This document shows positions 19,283 through 27,482 of a stretch of DNA of 64,000 nt, piece after piece. The position numbers and the translations under genes are program-made. Numbering within the stretch: the stretch's first letter is position 1; each line of letters opens with the position of its first letter. The notes below the pieces were generated by a model. The model had not been told where the DNA came from. It was given only the letters and a program-made list of their open reading frames with translations, and did no database searches. Source of the DNA: Streptomyces sp. AC512_CC834 (GTDB lineage: Bacteria; Actinomycetota; Actinomycetes; Streptomycetales; Streptomycetaceae). The DNA is taken from assembly GCF_019049325.1 (NCBI RefSeq), contig NZ_JAGMUO010000023.1:1-64000 (forward strand), given 5' to 3'.

Positions 19283-19977
19283 GTGCGCCCCTCGTCTGTC
19301 TTTCGCGTCCCCGTGATCTAGCCGTTACCGATTCCGGCTGAACGACACGAGTGAAATTACAAGTGTGCTGCTCCGGGCGAGTCAAGCCGAGATCTGCTAT
19401 TGGGTCCCTTATTCACTCTGCGGAACCAAGGCCATGCAGAAAGTGTTCAAATCGCCATAAACCTTGACATACCAACGAGCACCAACAGGGCGCCCGCCCC
19501 GTTTCTCACCCACAGCAGGGAAGACGCCCCGGCGTTCGATCTCGTTCCGATACACACGCCGAAGCGAACTTGATCACATTCGGATCACGGGATCACAACG
19601 GGGGTTGTGCGCCCGGCTTGTGCGCCATGTGTCCCGGAAGTTGTCTGAGCAAACCTTTCGCCAGCCCGATGAACCGGATGAGGTGAAACATGTCCCACAT
19701 AACGGGCATGGAGTTGACAGTGCTGGTGTGAACCGCTGTCCTTGTGGGCATGCTCGCGAACTTGGCGCTCGCCTCGACCCGCACCGCCGGGTCCCACGGT
19801 GCTGCCCGCGCTCGCTGTAGCTGTTGCCGCTGTTCCAGCCGTTGAGCAAGCCGCGCTCCGGCTGTCCCCGAGTCCACCCGACTCGACCTCTCCGTTCCCG
19901 CTCCACCGCCCCACCAGGGCGTTCTTCGTCATTCGCTCCGCTCCACCGCACTCTTCCGCCGAGGAACCACCGCACCC
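19283..19977. other. Divergent control region of whiB and the cysteine dioxygenase gene
   Basis: No gene is called in these 695 bases. The whiB-proximal 150 bases are AT-rich and contain a recognisable promoter (19356-19385). A possible -35-like TTGACA occurs near 19714 on the plus strand, about 260 bases before the dioxygenase start. An open frame at 19464-19820 has poor codon bias and no recognisable similarity. The length fits a developmental gene with more than one promoter, as is known for whiB. Confidence 0.55.
19356..19385 (-). promoter_or_regulatory. Predicted whiB promoter
   Basis: On the minus strand TTGACT (19385-19380) and TGTAAT (19361-19356) are separated by 18 bases, a good match to the principal vegetative sigma (HrdB-type) consensus. 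It lies about 75-100 bases upstream of the whiB start. Known whiB genes have two promoters; I cannot say which this is. Confidence 0.6.
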
Positions 19978-20502
19978 ATGAACAGCGACAGCGACCTCCA
20001 GATCGCCGGCGACATCCTCGAAGTCCCCCACCTCCTCCAGGCACCGCGCGAGCACCCGGCCACCGTCGCCGAGTTCGCCGGCCTGGCCCGCTCCGTCGCG
20101 GCCGACCGTTCCGCGTGGGAGCACCTCGTCCGGTACGACGCGACGGCACGCTGGTACCACCGGCTGCGCACCGGCCCCGGGTACGAGGTGTGGCTGCTGT
20201 CCTGGGTGCCGGGACAGGGCAGCGGACGCCACGACCACGGCCCCTCCTCCGGTGTGTGGACGGTCCTGGAAGGGGCCCTCACCGAGCGCACGGAGCGCGG
20301 CACGCGCGCGTTGGTGCCGGGTACCCAGCGTGTGTTCGCGCCGGGGTACGTGCACGAGGTCGTCAACGACACGCTGGAGCCGGCGGTCAGCCTGCACGTC
20401 TACTACCCGGGCCTCACCGAGATGCCGATGCACTCCCCGGAGTGCTCGGCCGCGGCGGCCCGCGACTCGGACGCCGGCTCCGGCGCCGTACCGGCGCGGT
20501 GA
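19978..20502 (+). CDS. Cysteine dioxygenase family protein
   Basis: A 174-residue cupin of the cysteine dioxygenase family, which oxidises cysteine to cysteine sulfinate with a non-haem Fe(II). The first cupin motif is [19 protein letters not shown] with iron ligands H85 and H87; the third ligand is H126 in [10 protein letters not shown]. The ending LHVYYPGL is also typical. The ATG at 19978 begins [14 protein letters not shown]. It is 44 bases upstream of fbiA in the same direction and may be co-transcribed. The actual thiol substrate (cysteine or a related thiol) is not certain from sequence. Confidence 0.9.
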   Translation: MNSDSDLQIAGDILEVPHLLQAPREHPATVAEFAGLARSVAADRSAWEHLVRYDATARWYHRLRTGPGYEVWLLSWVPGQGSGRHDHGPSSGVWTVLEGALTERTERGTRALVPGTQRVFAPGYVHEVVNDTLEPAVSLHVYYPGLTEMPMHSPECSAAAARDSDAGSGAVPAR

Positions 20503-20546
20503 CGACTGGCTGACGCACTGTCGTACCCGCCTGCCAGACTGGGGCC

Positions 20547-21506
20547 ATGCGCATTGTGGTTCTGGCAGGCGGCATCGGCGGTGCCCGGTTCCTGCGTGGT
20601 CTCAAGCAGGCCGCGCCGGACGCGGACATCACCGTCATCGGCAACACCGGGGACGACATCCACCTCTTCGGGCTGAAGGTCTGCCCGGACCTCGACACGG
20701 TGATGTACACCCTCGGCGACGGCATCAACGAGGAGCAGGGCTGGGGGCGGGCCGACGAGACCTTCCACCTCAAGGAGGAGCTGGCGGCGTACGGCGTCGG
20801 GCCCGGGTGGTTCGGCCTCGGCGACCGGGACTTCGCCACGCACATCGTGCGGACCCAGATGATCACCGCGGGCTTTCCGCTCAGCGCGGTGACGCAGGCG
20901 CTGTGCGACCGCTGGAAGCCCGGCGTGCGGCTGATCCCGATGACCGACGACCGCGTGGAGACACACGTCGCCGTCGAGTTGGACGGGGAGCGCAAGGCGG
21001 TCCACTTCCAGGAGTACTGGGTGCGCCTGCGCGCCTCCGTCCCCGCCGAGGCGGTCGTGCCGGTCGGCGCCGAACAGTCGAAGCCGGCACCCGGCGTGCT
21101 GGAGGCCGTCGCGGAGGCGGACGTGATCCTCTTCCCGCCCTCCAACCCGGTCGTGTCCGTCGGCACGATCCTCGCCGTGCCCGGCATCCGGGAGGCGATC
21201 GCCGACGCCGGGGTGCCCGTGGTGGGCCTGTCCCCGATCGTCGGCGACGCGCCCGTGCGCGGGATGGCCGACAAGGTGCTCGCCGCGGTCGGCGTGGAGT
21301 CCACGGCAGCTGCGGTCGCCGAGCACTACGGCTCGGGCCTGCTCGACGGCTGGCTGGTCGACACCGTCGACGCCGATGCCGTCACCCGCGTGAAGGCGGC
21401 CGGCATCCTCTGCCGCGCCGTACCGCTGATGATGAGCGACCTCGACGCCACGGCGCAGATGGCCCGGGAGGCGCTGACGCTGGCGGAGGAGGCGCGGGAG
21501 GCGTGA
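20547..21506 (+). CDS. fbiA: 2-phospho-L-lactate/phosphoenolpyruvate transferase of F420 biosynthesis (CofD/FbiA)
   Basis: A 319-residue enzyme that transfers the phospho-lactyl-type moiety from its GDP-activated form to the flavin Fo, giving (dehydro-)F420-0. Family marks are the start [20 protein letters not shown], then [28 protein letters not shown] (in parts), [13 protein letters not shown], and the GDP-site region [16 protein letters not shown]. The length matches FbiA (~320). It overlaps fbiB by four bases (GTGA), giving translational coupling. It sits beside whiB as in mycobacteria. Confidence 0.96.
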   Translation: MRIVVLAGGIGGARFLRGLKQAAPDADITVIGNTGDDIHLFGLKVCPDLDTVMYTLGDGINEEQGWGRADETFHLKEELAAYGVGPGWFGLGDRDFATHIVRTQMITAGFPLSAVTQALCDRWKPGVRLIPMTDDRVETHVAVELDGERKAVHFQEYWVRLRASVPAEAVVPVGAEQSKPAPGVLEAVAEADVILFPPSNPVVSVGTILAVPGIREAIADAGVPVVGLSPIVGDAPVRGMADKVLAAVGVESTAAAVAEHYGSGLLDGWLVDTVDADAVTRVKAAGILCRAVPLMMSDLDATAQMAREALTLAEEAREA

Positions 21507-22834
21507 GCGACGAGACACGCGACGACGCTCCCGCCCACCGCGCGGGCTACCGGGTGTGGGCACTGCCCGGCCTGCCCGAGGTGCGGCCCGGCGACGACCT
21601 CGCCAAGCTGATCGCGGCCACCGAGCCCGCGCTGGCCGACGGGGACGTGCTGCTCGTCACGTCCAAGATCGTGTCCAAGGCCGAGGGCCGGGTCGTCGAG
21701 GCCGCCGACCGGGAGGCCGCGATCGACGCGGAGACCGTACGGGTGGTGGCCCGGCGCGGCCCGCTGCGCATCGTGGAGAACCGTCAGGGTCTGGTCATGG
21801 CGGCGGCCGGGGTCGATGCCTCCAACACCCCGTCCGGGACCGTCCTGCTCCTCCCCGAGGACCCCGACGCGTCCGCGCGCGCCCTGCGCGAGGGACTCCG
21901 CGACACGCTCGGCGTGGACGTCGGCGTGGTCGTCACCGACACGTTCGGGCGCCCCTGGCGGGCGGGGCTCACGGACGTGGCGATCGGCGCCGCGGGCGTC
22001 CGCGTCCTCGACGACCTGCGCGGCGGCACGGACGCGCACGGCAATCCGCTCGGCGCCACCGTCGTCGCCACGGCCGACGAGTTGGCCGCCGCGGGCGACC
22101 TGGTCAAGGGAAAGGCCGCGGGCCTGCCCGTCGCCGTCGTGCGCGGGCTGCCGCAGGTGGTCGCCGAGGACGAGGGTGAGGGCGCGCGGGCGATGCTGCG
22201 GGGCGCGCGCGACGACATGTTCCGGCTGGGCACCTCGGAGGCGGTACGCCAGGCGGTCACCCAGCGGCGTACGGTACGGGTCTTCACCGGTGAGCCGGTC
22301 GATCCCGGTGCCGTGCGCCGGGCGGTGGCCGCGGCCGTGACCGCGCCGGCGCCGCACCACACGACGCCGTGGCGCTTCGTACTCCTGGAGTCCGAGGAGT
22401 CCCGCACCCGGCTGCTGGACGCCATGCGGGACGCCTGGATCGCGGACCTGCGGCGGGACGGCAAGAGCGAGGAGTCCGTCGCCAAGCGCGTCCGGCGCGG
22501 CGACGTCCTGCGCAACGCGCCCTACCTCGTCGTCCCCTGCCTGGTCATGGACGGCTCGCACACGTACGGGGACGCGCGGCGGGACGGGGCCGAGCGGGAG
22601 ATGTTCGTGGTCGCCACCGGCGCGGGCGTGCAGAACCTGCTCGTCGCGCTCGCCGGGGAGCGGCTGGGTTCCGCGTGGGTGTCCTCGACGATGTTCTGCC
22701 GGGACGTCGTACGGGAGGTGCTGGGGCTGCCGGGCGACTGGGATCCCATGGGTGCGGTGGCGGTCGGACATCCGGCACAGGAGCCGAAGGCTCGGGCGGA
22801 GCGGGATGCGGGGGCGTTCATCGAGGTGCGGTGA
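21503..22834 (+). CDS. fbiB: Bifunctional coenzyme F420:L-glutamate ligase / dehydro-F420 reductase (FbiB)
   Basis: A 443-residue two-domain protein starting at GTG 21503. Residues ~1-250 are the CofE-like gamma-glutamyl ligase ([47 protein letters not shown]). Residues ~255-443 are a nitroreductase-fold FMN domain ([46 protein letters not shown]), which reduces dehydro-F420-0. It adds glutamates to F420-0 to make F420-n. The start codon overlaps the fbiA stop (GTGA). Confidence 0.96.
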   Translation: MSDETRDDAPAHRAGYRVWALPGLPEVRPGDDLAKLIAATEPALADGDVLLVTSKIVSKAEGRVVEAADREAAIDAETVRVVARRGPLRIVENRQGLVMAAAGVDASNTPSGTVLLLPEDPDASARALREGLRDTLGVDVGVVVTDTFGRPWRAGLTDVAIGAAGVRVLDDLRGGTDAHGNPLGATVVATADELAAAGDLVKGKAAGLPVAVVRGLPQVVAEDEGEGARAMLRGARDDMFRLGTSEAVRQAVTQRRTVRVFTGEPVDPGAVRRAVAAAVTAPAPHHTTPWRFVLLESEESRTRLLDAMRDAWIADLRRDGKSEESVAKRVRRGDVLRNAPYLVVPCLVMDGSHTYGDARRDGAEREMFVVATGAGVQNLLVALAGERLGSAWVSSTMFCRDVVREVLGLPGDWDPMGAVAVGHPAQEPKARAERDAGAFIEVR

Positions 22835-22842
22835 GCCCTCTA

Positions 22843-22915
22843 CTCTCGTAGGGCTGTCTCTGTCTCGTAGGGCTTAGGGCTTAGGGCTCTCGATTTTCGT
22901 AGGGCTCAGGGCTCT
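22843..22915. repeat. Short degenerate repeats TCGTAGGGCT/TAGGGCT behind fbiB
   Basis: The 119-base gap between fbiB and the glycosylase contains three copies of CGTAGGGCT and further TAGGGCT units, followed by a pyrimidine tract. No stem-loop is obvious. It probably arose by slippage. Confidence 0.55.
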
Positions 22916-22953
22916 CTCTTTCCTCCCCTCCTCCCTCCCCAAGGACCTCACTC

Positions 22954-23943
22954 GTGGCAGGACGTTTCGCTCCCCGGCCGACGCGTGCCACTGTGCGCGG
23001 CGGGGAGACCGGCGTGCCCCGGCAGGCCGCCGCGCCGGGCGAGGCACGGGTGTGGGTGCCGGACGGGCCGCTGGACCTGGGTCTGGTGCTCGGTCCGCTG
23101 CGGCGCGGGCCGGGCGATCCGACGTTCCGGACGATGCCGGACGGGTCGGTGTGGCGGGCCAGCCGGACGCCCGCCGGGCCCGGCACCCTGCGGATCACCG
23201 CGCGCGGCGGTGAGGTACGGGGTGAGGCCTGGGGGCCGGGGGCGGAGTGGCTGCTGGAGCGGCTGCCTCGGCTGCTGGGCGCCGACGACGACCCCTCCGC
23301 GTTCGTGCCGAGGCACCGGCTGCTGGCGGTGACGCGGCATCGTCGGCCGGGTCTGCGGCTGACGCGGACCGGGCTGGTGCTGGAGTCGTTGATCCCGTCG
23401 ATCCTGGAGCAGAAGGTCACGACGCTGGAGGCGTACCAGGCGTGGCGGCTGCTCGTACGGAAGTTCGGGGAGCCGGCGCCGGGGCCCGCGCCCGGGCGGA
23501 TGTGTGTGATGCCGGCGGCCCGGACGTGGGCGCTGATCCCGTCCTGGGAGTGGCATCTGGCCGGGGTGGACAACAAGCGGGCGTCGACGATCCTGCGGGC
23601 CGTGCGGGTCGCTGCGCGGCTTGAGGAGGCGTCGGGGATGGAGCCGGCGGCTGCGCAGGAGCGGCTGGAGGTCGTGCCGGGGGTGGGGCCGTGGACGTCC
23701 GCGGAGACCGTGCAGCGCAGTCATGGGGCGCCGGACGTGGTGACGGTGGGGGATCTGCATCTGCCGGGGATCGTGGGGTTCGCGCTGGGCGGGGACCGGT
23801 ACGCGGACGACTCCGTCATGCTGCGGCTGCTGGAGCCGTATGCCGGGCAGCGGCATCGGGCGGCTCGGTTGGTGTTGTTGAGCGGGCGGGTGCCGGGGCG
23901 GCGGGCGCCGCGGATGGCTCCGCGGGGGATCGAACGGCTGTAA
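22954..23943 (+). CDS. AlkA-like DNA-3-methyladenine glycosylase (HhH-GPD family)
   Basis: A 329-residue base-excision glycosylase-like protein. GTG 22954 is preceded by AAGGA. The N-terminal ~110 residues form an AlkA-type beta domain. The helix-hairpin-helix is LEVVPGVGPWTSAETVQR, and the catalytic aspartate is expected in the downstream VTVGDLHLP motif, both present. ILEQKVTTLEAYQAWR matches the family's substrate-side helix. It would remove alkylated or other damaged bases. It is 119 bases behind fbiB and may be a separate unit. Confidence 0.88.
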   Translation: MAGRFAPRPTRATVRGGETGVPRQAAAPGEARVWVPDGPLDLGLVLGPLRRGPGDPTFRTMPDGSVWRASRTPAGPGTLRITARGGEVRGEAWGPGAEWLLERLPRLLGADDDPSAFVPRHRLLAVTRHRRPGLRLTRTGLVLESLIPSILEQKVTTLEAYQAWRLLVRKFGEPAPGPAPGRMCVMPAARTWALIPSWEWHLAGVDNKRASTILRAVRVAARLEEASGMEPAAAQERLEVVPGVGPWTSAETVQRSHGAPDVVTVGDLHLPGIVGFALGGDRYADDSVMLRLLEPYAGQRHRAARLVLLSGRVPGRRAPRMAPRGIERL

Positions 23944-23954
23944 CTGGGCCGGGG

Positions 23955-24036
23955 CTGGTTGGGTGCCCGGTGTGGATGCGGGCGCGGGGGTGGGACGCGG
24001 GCCGGTGCTGGCCGGGTGCCGCTCTCTTTGGGACGG
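23955..24036. repeat. Degenerate ~30-bp repeats related to those at 29.8 kb
   Basis: GGGTGCCCGGTGTGGATGCG at 23961-23980 and later GGGTGCCG pieces resemble the 30-bp tandem units found at 29791-30040. As there, they immediately precede a copy of the palindromic element. The match is imperfect and was made by eye. Confidence 0.4.
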
Positions 24037-24143
24037 GTGCCGCCCTGGGGGTACCTCCCAGGCCGTTCAGGCACTGGGGGAGGCACGACTGCCCGCAGCG
24101 GGGGGGCGGGGACGGCACGAGTGCCCCGCGGTCGGGGTGGGGG
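24037..24143. repeat. Dispersed palindromic intergenic element, copy 1
   Basis: This ~107-base sequence recurs at 30158-30260. Shared blocks include GTGCCGCCCTG, GGGTACCTCCCA, CGTTCAGGCAC and GGGGGAGGCACGACTGCCC, ending with a CGGG(G)TGGGGGC block. GTACCTCCCA can pair with TGGGGGAGGCAC to form a hairpin. It resembles the REP-like palindromes common between Streptomyces genes. It lies directly before the IS607-type element. Confidence 0.7.
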
Positions 24144-24205
24144 CTACCAACTGCTGCGTGATTCATCAGTGAATCTCAGCCTTTCTCATCTGTTATCTTG
24201 ATCGT

Positions 24206-24781
24206 GTGAAGCTTTCCGAGTGGGCGGCGCGCAACGGCGTGCACTACCAGACCGCGTGGGCGTGGGCGAAAGAGGGCCGTATGCCGGTCCCGGTGCGCCA
24301 GACGCCATCCGGAACGTGGCTGGTCGACGAGCCTGCCCCGGAGACGTCCGGTCGGGTCGTGGCGTACTGCCGGGTCTCGTCGGCGGACCAGAAGCCGGAC
24401 CTTGACCGGCAGGTGGCCCGCGTGGTCCAGGGGGCCACTGGTCTTGGCCTGCCGGTCGCGGAAGTCGTGACCGAGGTCGGTTCGGGGCTGAATGGGCGGC
24501 GCCGCAAGCTGCACCGGCTGCTGTCCGACCCGCAGGCCGCGGTGATCGTGGTCGAGCACCGTGACCGGCTGGCCCGGTTCGGGGTCGAGCACCTGGAGGC
24601 CGTCCTGTCGGCGTCCGGGCGGCGTCTGGTCGTCCTCGACCCCGCCGAGAGGGCCGATGACCTGGTGCGGGACATCACCGAGGTGCTCACCTCGATGTGC
24701 GCGCGCCTGTACGGACGGCGGGCGGCGAAGAACCGGGCCGCTCGAGCGGTGGCCGTAGCGACCGGCGAGGCCGCCGAGTGA
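24206..24781 (+). CDS. tnpA: IS607-type serine recombinase (transposase TnpA)
   Basis: A 191-residue site-specific recombinase. Residues ~1-40 are a MerR-like helix-turn-helix (MKLSEWAARNGVHYQTAWAW). The resolvase-type catalytic domain begins at RVVAYCRVSSADQKPDLDRQ; by analogy with gamma-delta resolvase Ser58 is the nucleophile. VVEHRDRLARFGVEHLEAVL contains the conserved arginine-rich DRxxRxG-like motif. This is the full family length. The stop overlaps the tnpB start by four bases (GTGA), so TnpB is translationally coupled. Confidence 0.93.
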   Translation: MKLSEWAARNGVHYQTAWAWAKEGRMPVPVRQTPSGTWLVDEPAPETSGRVVAYCRVSSADQKPDLDRQVARVVQGATGLGLPVAEVVTEVGSGLNGRRRKLHRLLSDPQAAVIVVEHRDRLARFGVEHLEAVLSASGRRLVVLDPAERADDLVRDITEVLTSMCARLYGRRAAKNRAARAVAVATGEAAE

Positions 24782-26232
24782 AGAAGTTCCAGCCGCAGCC
24801 CGGGTTCGTGGTGCAGGCGTTCCGCTTCGCCCTGGACCCCAACGCCGCCCAGGAGCGCGCGTTGCGCTCGCACTGCGGCGGGGCGCGGGCCGCGTACAAC
24901 TGGGCTGTCGGCTGGGTGACCGCGTCGTGGTGGCAGCGCCGCGCGGAGGAGTCCTACGGGATTCCCGAGGCGGAGCTGACGGAGTGGCGGCCGTGGTCGC
25001 TGCCCGCCCTGCGGAAGGCGTTCAACGAGACCAAGCACACCGACCCCAGGTTCGCCGCGTGGTGGGAGGAGAACTCCAAGGAGGCGTACTCCACCGGTCT
25101 CGCGAACGCTGCCGCCGCGTTCGACAACTACGCGAAGTCGAAGCAGGGCAAGCGCCGTGGCCGTGCGATGGGCATGCCCCGGTTCAAGCCGAAGCGGAAG
25201 GCACGCCTGTCCTGCCGGTTCACGACCGGCGCGATCCGCGTGGACGCCGACGGCCGGCACGTGACGCTGCCGAGGCTGGGCGTGATCCGCACCCATGAGC
25301 CCACGGTGAAGCTCCTCACCCGCGTCCAGGCCGGGACGGCGCGGATCCTGTCTGCGACCGTGCGGCACGAGCGCGGACGCTGGTTCGTCTCCTTCCAGGC
25401 CGAGGCCAAGCGCGACCTCGAACGCGTCGCCCGGCCCGGTGCAGCGGTCGGTATCGACCTCGGGGTGAAGAGCCTCGCGGTGATGGCCGACAGCTCCGGC
25501 GAGATCCGCACCGTGCCCAACCCCGGGCACTACGACCGGGCGCGTGAGCAGCTGCGCCGCACCTCCCGCGTCGTGTCCCGCCGCCGGGGCCCCGACCGCA
25601 GGACCGGGCAGAAGCCGTCGAAGCGGTGGGAGAAGGCCAACGCCGCCCGCAACAAGGTGCATCACCGGGTCGCGAACCTCCGCGACGACGCCCTGCACAA
25701 GCTCACCACGAGCGTGGCGGCCGAGTACGGCACCGTCGTCGTCGAGGACCTCAACGTCGCCGGGATGCTCCGCAACCGGCGTCTCGCGCGCAGGATCGCC
25801 GACGCCGGATTCGGTGAGATCCGCCACCAGCTCACCTACAAAACCCAGCGCCACGGCTGCCGCATCCTGGCCGCCGACCGCTGGTACCCCTCCTCCAAGA
25901 CCTGTTCCGGGTGCGGCGCGGTGAAAGCCAAGCTGCCGCTGCACGTCCGGACCTTCGAATGCGACGCCTGCCACCTGGTCATCGACCGGGACGACAACGC
26001 CGCACTCAACCTCGCCGCCCTCGCGGCAACCAGCACCACTGGTACCGGAGTGGCCGGAGACCAGGACACCGCCCCGGCGGTGTCGAAGCCTCGTGGAGCC
26101 GACCAGAGGACCCGCACCACCCGCCCCCGCCGCAAGGCGGAGACGGGGCGGGCAGGTGGCGCGACCCTGCCGCAGCAACGGCAGACAGAAACGAGAGACC
26201 GTACTCAAGCCGAAGCCCTCACGCTCTGGTGA
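24778..26232 (+). CDS. tnpB: TnpB RNA-guided nuclease-family protein of IS607-type element
   Basis: A 484-residue TnpB starting at GTG 24778 within the tnpA stop. The N-terminal helix-turn-helix/wedge part (FRFALDPNAAQERALRSHCG) is followed by a RuvC nuclease. Its three acidic residues are present: Asp~227 in GIDLGVKSLAVMAD, Glu~323 in VVVEDLNVAGML and Asp~405 in DRDDNAALNLA. The zinc ribbon CSGCGAVKAKL...FECDACH is intact. TnpB proteins cut DNA guided by an omega-RNA from the element's right end. The C-terminal ~70 residues are a low-complexity Arg/Thr-rich tail. Nothing suggests inactivation. Confidence 0.94.
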   Translation: MKKFQPQPGFVVQAFRFALDPNAAQERALRSHCGGARAAYNWAVGWVTASWWQRRAEESYGIPEAELTEWRPWSLPALRKAFNETKHTDPRFAAWWEENSKEAYSTGLANAAAAFDNYAKSKQGKRRGRAMGMPRFKPKRKARLSCRFTTGAIRVDADGRHVTLPRLGVIRTHEPTVKLLTRVQAGTARILSATVRHERGRWFVSFQAEAKRDLERVARPGAAVGIDLGVKSLAVMADSSGEIRTVPNPGHYDRAREQLRRTSRVVSRRRGPDRRTGQKPSKRWEKANAARNKVHHRVANLRDDALHKLTTSVAAEYGTVVVEDLNVAGMLRNRRLARRIADAGFGEIRHQLTYKTQRHGCRILAADRWYPSSKTCSGCGAVKAKLPLHVRTFECDACHLVIDRDDNAALNLAALAATSTTGTGVAGDQDTAPAVSKPRGADQRTRTTRPRRKAETGRAGGATLPQQRQTETRDRTQAEALTLW

Positions 26233-26296
26233 CGAGACGGACCTTCCTGGCCGAAATGCCCGGAATGCTGGGAGCCGCTGAGGCTCTGAGTAACGG
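26150..26296 (+). ncRNA. Predicted omega-RNA scaffold region at the right end of the IS607-type element
   Basis: In TnpB systems the guide RNA scaffold is encoded by the 3' end of tnpB and the right end of the element, with the guide read from flanking DNA. Here this would be the 3' part of tnpB plus the 64 bases up to the manC stop. The region contains GAGCCGCTGAGGCTCTGAG, able to form a small hairpin. Boundaries are guesses based only on known biology. Confidence 0.35.
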
Positions 26297-27379
26297 TTAC
26301 GTGTCTGATGAGAAGCGCAAGGATGCCGGGGGGATGTGGGCGTCGCACCAGATGCGGGCGCCGGAGCGGAGTTCGTTGTCGGCGCCGATGACCGCGCCGT
26401 CGCCGATGACCGTGTCGGCGAGGACCGAGCGGGTGCCGACGCGGGCGCGGAGACCGATGAGGGAGTCGGTGATGACGGCGCCGGGTTCGATGACGGCGCC
26501 CGGCAGGATCGTGCTGCCGAAGACGCGCGCCCCCTCCGCCACGAAGGCGCCCTCACCGACCACCGTGCCCCCGGCCAGCTTGGCGTCGGGCGCGACCCGT
26601 GCCGTGGGCAGGACGAGGCGGTCGCCGCAGCGGCCCGGTATCGCCGGGGACGGGGCGCGGCCCAGGACCAGGTCCGCCGAGCCGCGTACGAAGGCCGCCG
26701 GGGTGCCGAGGTCCAGCCAGTACGTGGAGTCGACCATGCCCTGGAGGTGCGCACCGGTGGCGAGGAGTCCGGGGAAGGTCTCGCGTTCGACCGAGACGGG
26801 GCGCCCCGCCGGGATCGTGTCGATGACCGAGCGGCGGAAGACGTACGCGCCCGCGTTGATCTGGTCGGTGACGATCTCCTCGAGGGTCTGGGGCTTCTCG
26901 AGGAAGGCGAGCACCCTGCCCGTGTCGTCCGTGGGGACCAGGCCGTACGCCCTCGGGTCGGTCACCTGCGTCAGGTGCAGGGAGACGTCCGCGCCCGTCG
27001 TCTCGTGAGTGCGGACCAGCGCACCGATGTCGAGGCCGGTCAGGATGTCGCCGTTGAAGATCAGGACCGGCTCGTCGGGCCCCGAGTGCAGCCGGGACGC
27101 CACGTTGCGGATCGCGCCGCCCGTGCCGAGCGGCTCCTCCTCCGTGACGTACTCGAGGTGCAGGCCCAGTGCCGAGCCGTCACCGAAGTACGGTTCGAAG
27201 ACCTCGGCCAGGTAGCTCGTCGCGAGCACGATGTGCTCGACGCCGGCCGCCTTCGCCCGCGCAAGCTGATGCGTGAGGAACGGTACTCCGGCCGCCCGGA
27301 TCATGGGCTTGGGCGTGTGCTCCGTGAGCGGGCGCAGCCGTGTGCCCTTGCCGCCGACCAGGAGGATCGCTTCTGTCAC
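26297..27379 (-). CDS. manC: Mannose-1-phosphate guanylyltransferase / NDP-sugar pyrophosphorylase
   Basis: A 360-residue nucleotidyltransferase. The N-terminus MTEAILLVGGKGTRLRPLTE has the diphosphate-binding GGxGTRLRPLT motif; LIFNGDILTGLD provides the metal-binding Asp, and FLEKP and GAYVFRRSVIDTI complete the sugar-binding region. The C-terminal third is a left-handed beta-helix with hexapeptide-like repeats (VGEGAFVAEGARVFGSTILP). It should make GDP-mannose from mannose-1-phosphate and GTP, linking with ManA/ManB. GDP-mannose specificity rests on gene order more than on residues. The IS607-type element ends just behind its stop codon without visibly truncating it. Confidence 0.88.
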   Translation of the reverse strand: MTEAILLVGGKGTRLRPLTEHTPKPMIRAAGVPFLTHQLARAKAAGVEHIVLATSYLAEVFEPYFGDGSALGLHLEYVTEEEPLGTGGAIRNVASRLHSGPDEPVLIFNGDILTGLDIGALVRTHETTGADVSLHLTQVTDPRAYGLVPTDDTGRVLAFLEKPQTLEEIVTDQINAGAYVFRRSVIDTIPAGRPVSVERETFPGLLATGAHLQGMVDSTYWLDLGTPAAFVRGSADLVLGRAPSPAIPGRCGDRLVLPTARVAPDAKLAGGTVVGEGAFVAEGARVFGSTILPGAVIEPGAVITDSLIGLRARVGTRSVLADTVIGDGAVIGADNELRSGARIWCDAHIPPASLRFSSDT

Positions 27380-27482
27380 CGTCGTCTCTGCTTCCTGCCG
27401 GGACCGGCCGAACTGTCTTTCGGCCGGCCAGTGTATGCAGACCGTTCCGTGGCGCCTTCGATGACCGTGCGGTGTTCCGCCC

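Larger units (their letters stand above)
24170..26296 (+). mobile_element. IS607-family insertion sequence (tnpA serine recombinase + tnpB)
   Basis: The element consists of two overlapping genes in the order usual for IS607: serine recombinase, then TnpB. The exact ends are uncertain because IS607 elements lack clear terminal inverted repeats and make no target duplication. I place the left end somewhere before 24206 and the right end before the manC stop at 26297. CTTTCTCATCTG near 24180 and TCTGATGAGAAG near 26308 are partial inverse matches, but the latter lies in manC, so it may be chance. Both genes look intact, so the element may be active. Confidence 0.75.

Noticed and set aside
15017..19321. 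1434-codon open frame antisense to the giant glycosyltransferase
   Set aside because: It is the complementary-frame shadow of a GC-biased gene, with no recognisable domain and the wrong codon bias.
19464..19820. 118-codon open frame upstream of the cysteine dioxygenase gene
   Set aside because: Composition is not coding-like, no similarity is recognisable and it lies in a known type of divergent control region.
26297..26310. True terminal inverted repeat of the IS607-type element (CTTTCTCATCTG/TCTGATGAGAAG)
   Set aside because: The right-hand copy encodes the last residues of manC, which look native, and IS607 elements do not carry terminal inverted repeats.
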